This document shows positions 5,700 to 6,905 of a stretch of DNA of 6,905 nt, one piece after another. This DNA is from Aquifex aeolicus (GTDB lineage: Bacteria > Aquificota > Aquificia > Aquificales > Aquificaceae). Position numbers and translations under genes: made by a program. A model generated the notes under the pieces. That model had not been told where the DNA came from. It ran no database searches and saw only the letters and a list, made by a program, of their open reading frames with translations. Where the stretch lies: contig DQVZ01000014.1 of assembly GCA_015661465.1 (NCBI GenBank), positions 1-6,905 on the forward strand, given 5' to 3'. Each line of letters starts with the position of its first letter. Position 1 is the stretch's first letter.

Positions 5700-6905
5700 G
5701 CTTTTTAGTTTCCTGAAAACTGTTCTCCTGCTGCAGCCTAAGGTTTCGGCTATTTTATCGATGTTTCCATTAAATCTTTTATAAAGAAAAGCCAAGTACA
5801 TTTTTTCAAGCTCCTCAAGGGTAGGAAGCTTTTCCATCATTTTTTCTATGCAGCTTATATTTTTCCTTTTAAGGCATATAGCTTCATCTATATATATATC
5901 CGTTGACAGCAGGCAAGCACGTTCTATTACATTCTTTAACTCTCTTACATTGCCTTCCCATGAGTAATTCATTAATTCTATTAAAGTTTCATTCCTTATT
6001 TTCTTTCTATATTTCTTTAGGAAGAACTCAACGAGGAGGGGAATATCTTCTTTTCTCTCTCTGAGGGGAGGTATTTCCAATTCTATGGTGTTAATCCTAT
6101 AGTATAAATCCTCTCTGAATTTTCCTTCTTTTATCAATTCCTCTAAGTTTTTGTTTGTGGCGCAAATAATCTTTACATCTACTTCCAAATCCTTTAGACC
6201 ACCTACTCTCCTAAACTTCTTTGTTTCTACGAATCGCAGGAGTTTAGCCTGCACGCTAAAGGGCATGTCCCCTATTTCGTCGAAGAATAAAGTTCCGTTA
6301 TTTGCAATTTCTACAAGACCCAGTTTTCTTTGATTTGCTCCTGTAAATGCCCCCTTTTCATAACCAAAAAGTTCACTCTCAAACAAATGTTCCGGAATAG
6401 CTGTGCAATCTACCACTACAAAAGGTTTTTCCCTTCTATTTGAAATCTTATGAATGTACCTTGCAAGCACCTCTTTTCCTACTCCTGTCTCGCCTCTTAT
6501 GAGTATAGGAGCCTCAACATCTGCTACCATTCTCGCGGTCTCCAGAACTTCTCTGAATTTCGGATTTCGCGTTTCAAGTAGGTATCCCTCTATTTTTCCC
6601 TTGAATAGAAAATTCTTTAACGCTCTATTTTCTTCTTCCAAGTTCTTTTCCTTAATAGCTTTCTTTATAGTTACATCAAGGAGGTCAAAATTAAAAGGCT
6701 TCTGAATGAAGTCGTAAGCTCCATACTTTACGGACGTTATAGCCGTTCTTATGTCTCCGTAGCCGGTAATCACTATAAACTTTATTCCGCTTAGAGAATA
6801 CTTTTTCAAAAGTTCTAACCCATCCATATCGGGAAGTCTTATATCGAGCAGAACTATGTCGTAGTAATTTTCGGAAAGTTTTCTTTCCGCTTCCTCACCA
6901 CTTTC
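5652..6905 (-). CDS. NtrC-family sigma-54 response regulator, N-terminus off the window
   Basis: The frame stays open to the right edge; 26 codons precede the Met at 6827 and belong to the receiver domain, so that Met is not the start. The visible receiver has the phosphorylated Asp (codon 6843-6845) in VLLDIRLPDMDG, the conserved Thr in VITGYG and Lys in QKPF. About 32 residues should be missing. Counting from the internal Met, the AAA+ domain has Walker A GETGVGKE (112-119), the sigma-54-contacting GAFTGA loop (159-164), Walker B FFDEIG (181-186), arginine fingers around FREDLYYR (237-244) and GNVREL (292-297). A Fis-type helix-turn-helix lies at about 354-375 (GNIDKIAETLGCSRRTVFRK). It is an ATP-driven activator that opens sigma-54 promoters, most plausibly the one at 4575-4591. 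Its last 15 codons and stop overlap the kinase gene on the other strand. Confidence 0.97.
   Translation of the reverse strand, partial: ESGEEAERKLSENYYDIVLLDIRLPDMDGLELLKKYSLSGIKFIVITGYGDIRTAITSVKYGAYDFIQKPFNFDLLDVTIKKAIKEKNLEEENRALKNFLFKGKIEGYLLETRNPKFREVLETARMVADVEAPILIRGETGVGKEVLARYIHKISNRREKPFVVVDCTAIPEHLFESELFGYEKGAFTGANQRKLGLVEIANNGTLFFDEIGDMPFSVQAKLLRFVETKKFRRVGGLKDLEVDVKIICATNKNLEELIKEGKFREDLYYRINTIELEIPPLRERKEDIPLLVEFFLKKYRKKIRNETLIELMNYSWEGNVRELKNVIERACLLSTDIYIDEAICLKRKNISCIEKMMEKLPTLEELEKMYLAFLYKRFNGNIDKIAETLGCSRRTVFRKLKSLRERYSDLKDTTFTR

Noticed and set aside
5700..5725. Terminator hairpin after the kinase stop (AGTTT and AAACT)
   Set aside because: The stem has five AT-rich pairs with no following T tract, and it lies inside the activator coding sequence.

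Overview
The window looks like chromosomal DNA from a thermophilic, sulfur-oxidising member of the Aquificota, close to Aquifex. The best clue is the lumazine synthase at 757-1221, which differs from the Aquifex aeolicus enzyme, as I recall that sequence, at only about one residue in ten. Lys/Glu-rich proteins, AT-rich DNA and tight gene packing with overlaps agree with this. The assignment rests on memory, not on a search.

Left end (1-1221), housekeeping. The first 110 bases hold the start of a minus-strand Rossmann-type gene (TIGR00725/SLOG-like) that runs off the edge. Only 19 bases away, a small two-helix membrane protein of the DUF2905 type begins on the plus strand. Its 3' end overlaps the 3' end of nusB, which is on the minus strand and coupled to ribH through a 4-base ATGA overlap.

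Middle (1272-4542), an export-targeted redox operon on the minus strand. In transcription order it encodes an FccB-type sulfide dehydrogenase flavoprotein, a Rieske [2Fe-2S] protein and a second FccB-type flavoprotein. All three have N-terminal twin-arginine signals and they are packed with a 9-base gap and a 26-base overlap. No cytochrome c subunit (FccA) and no CxxCH haem motif is present; the Rieske protein sits where an electron acceptor might be expected.

Control region (4543-4679). The operon is preceded by a near-perfect sigma-54 (-24/-12) promoter. Upstream of it are two 14-base dyad-type elements whose centres are 22 bases apart, about two helical turns, as expected for dimers of an NtrC-type activator.

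Right end (4680-6905), the likely controller. A soluble histidine kinase with a cysteine-rich PAS domain is transcribed away from the redox operon. Its 3' end overlaps by 48 bases the 3' end of a convergent NtrC-family sigma-54 activator (receiver, AAA+, Fis-type HTH), whose first thirty or so residues lie beyond the window.

The simplest reading is one self-contained circuit: the Cys-rich PAS kinase senses a sulfur or redox signal, phosphorylates the NtrC-like activator, and this binds the paired sites and drives the sigma-54 promoter of the flavoprotein-Rieske-flavoprotein operon. The parts are seen in the sequence; the wiring is inference. There is no gene-free stretch longer than 300 bases; the largest is the 137-base control region. 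No tRNA, rRNA, CRISPR array or insertion sequence was seen.
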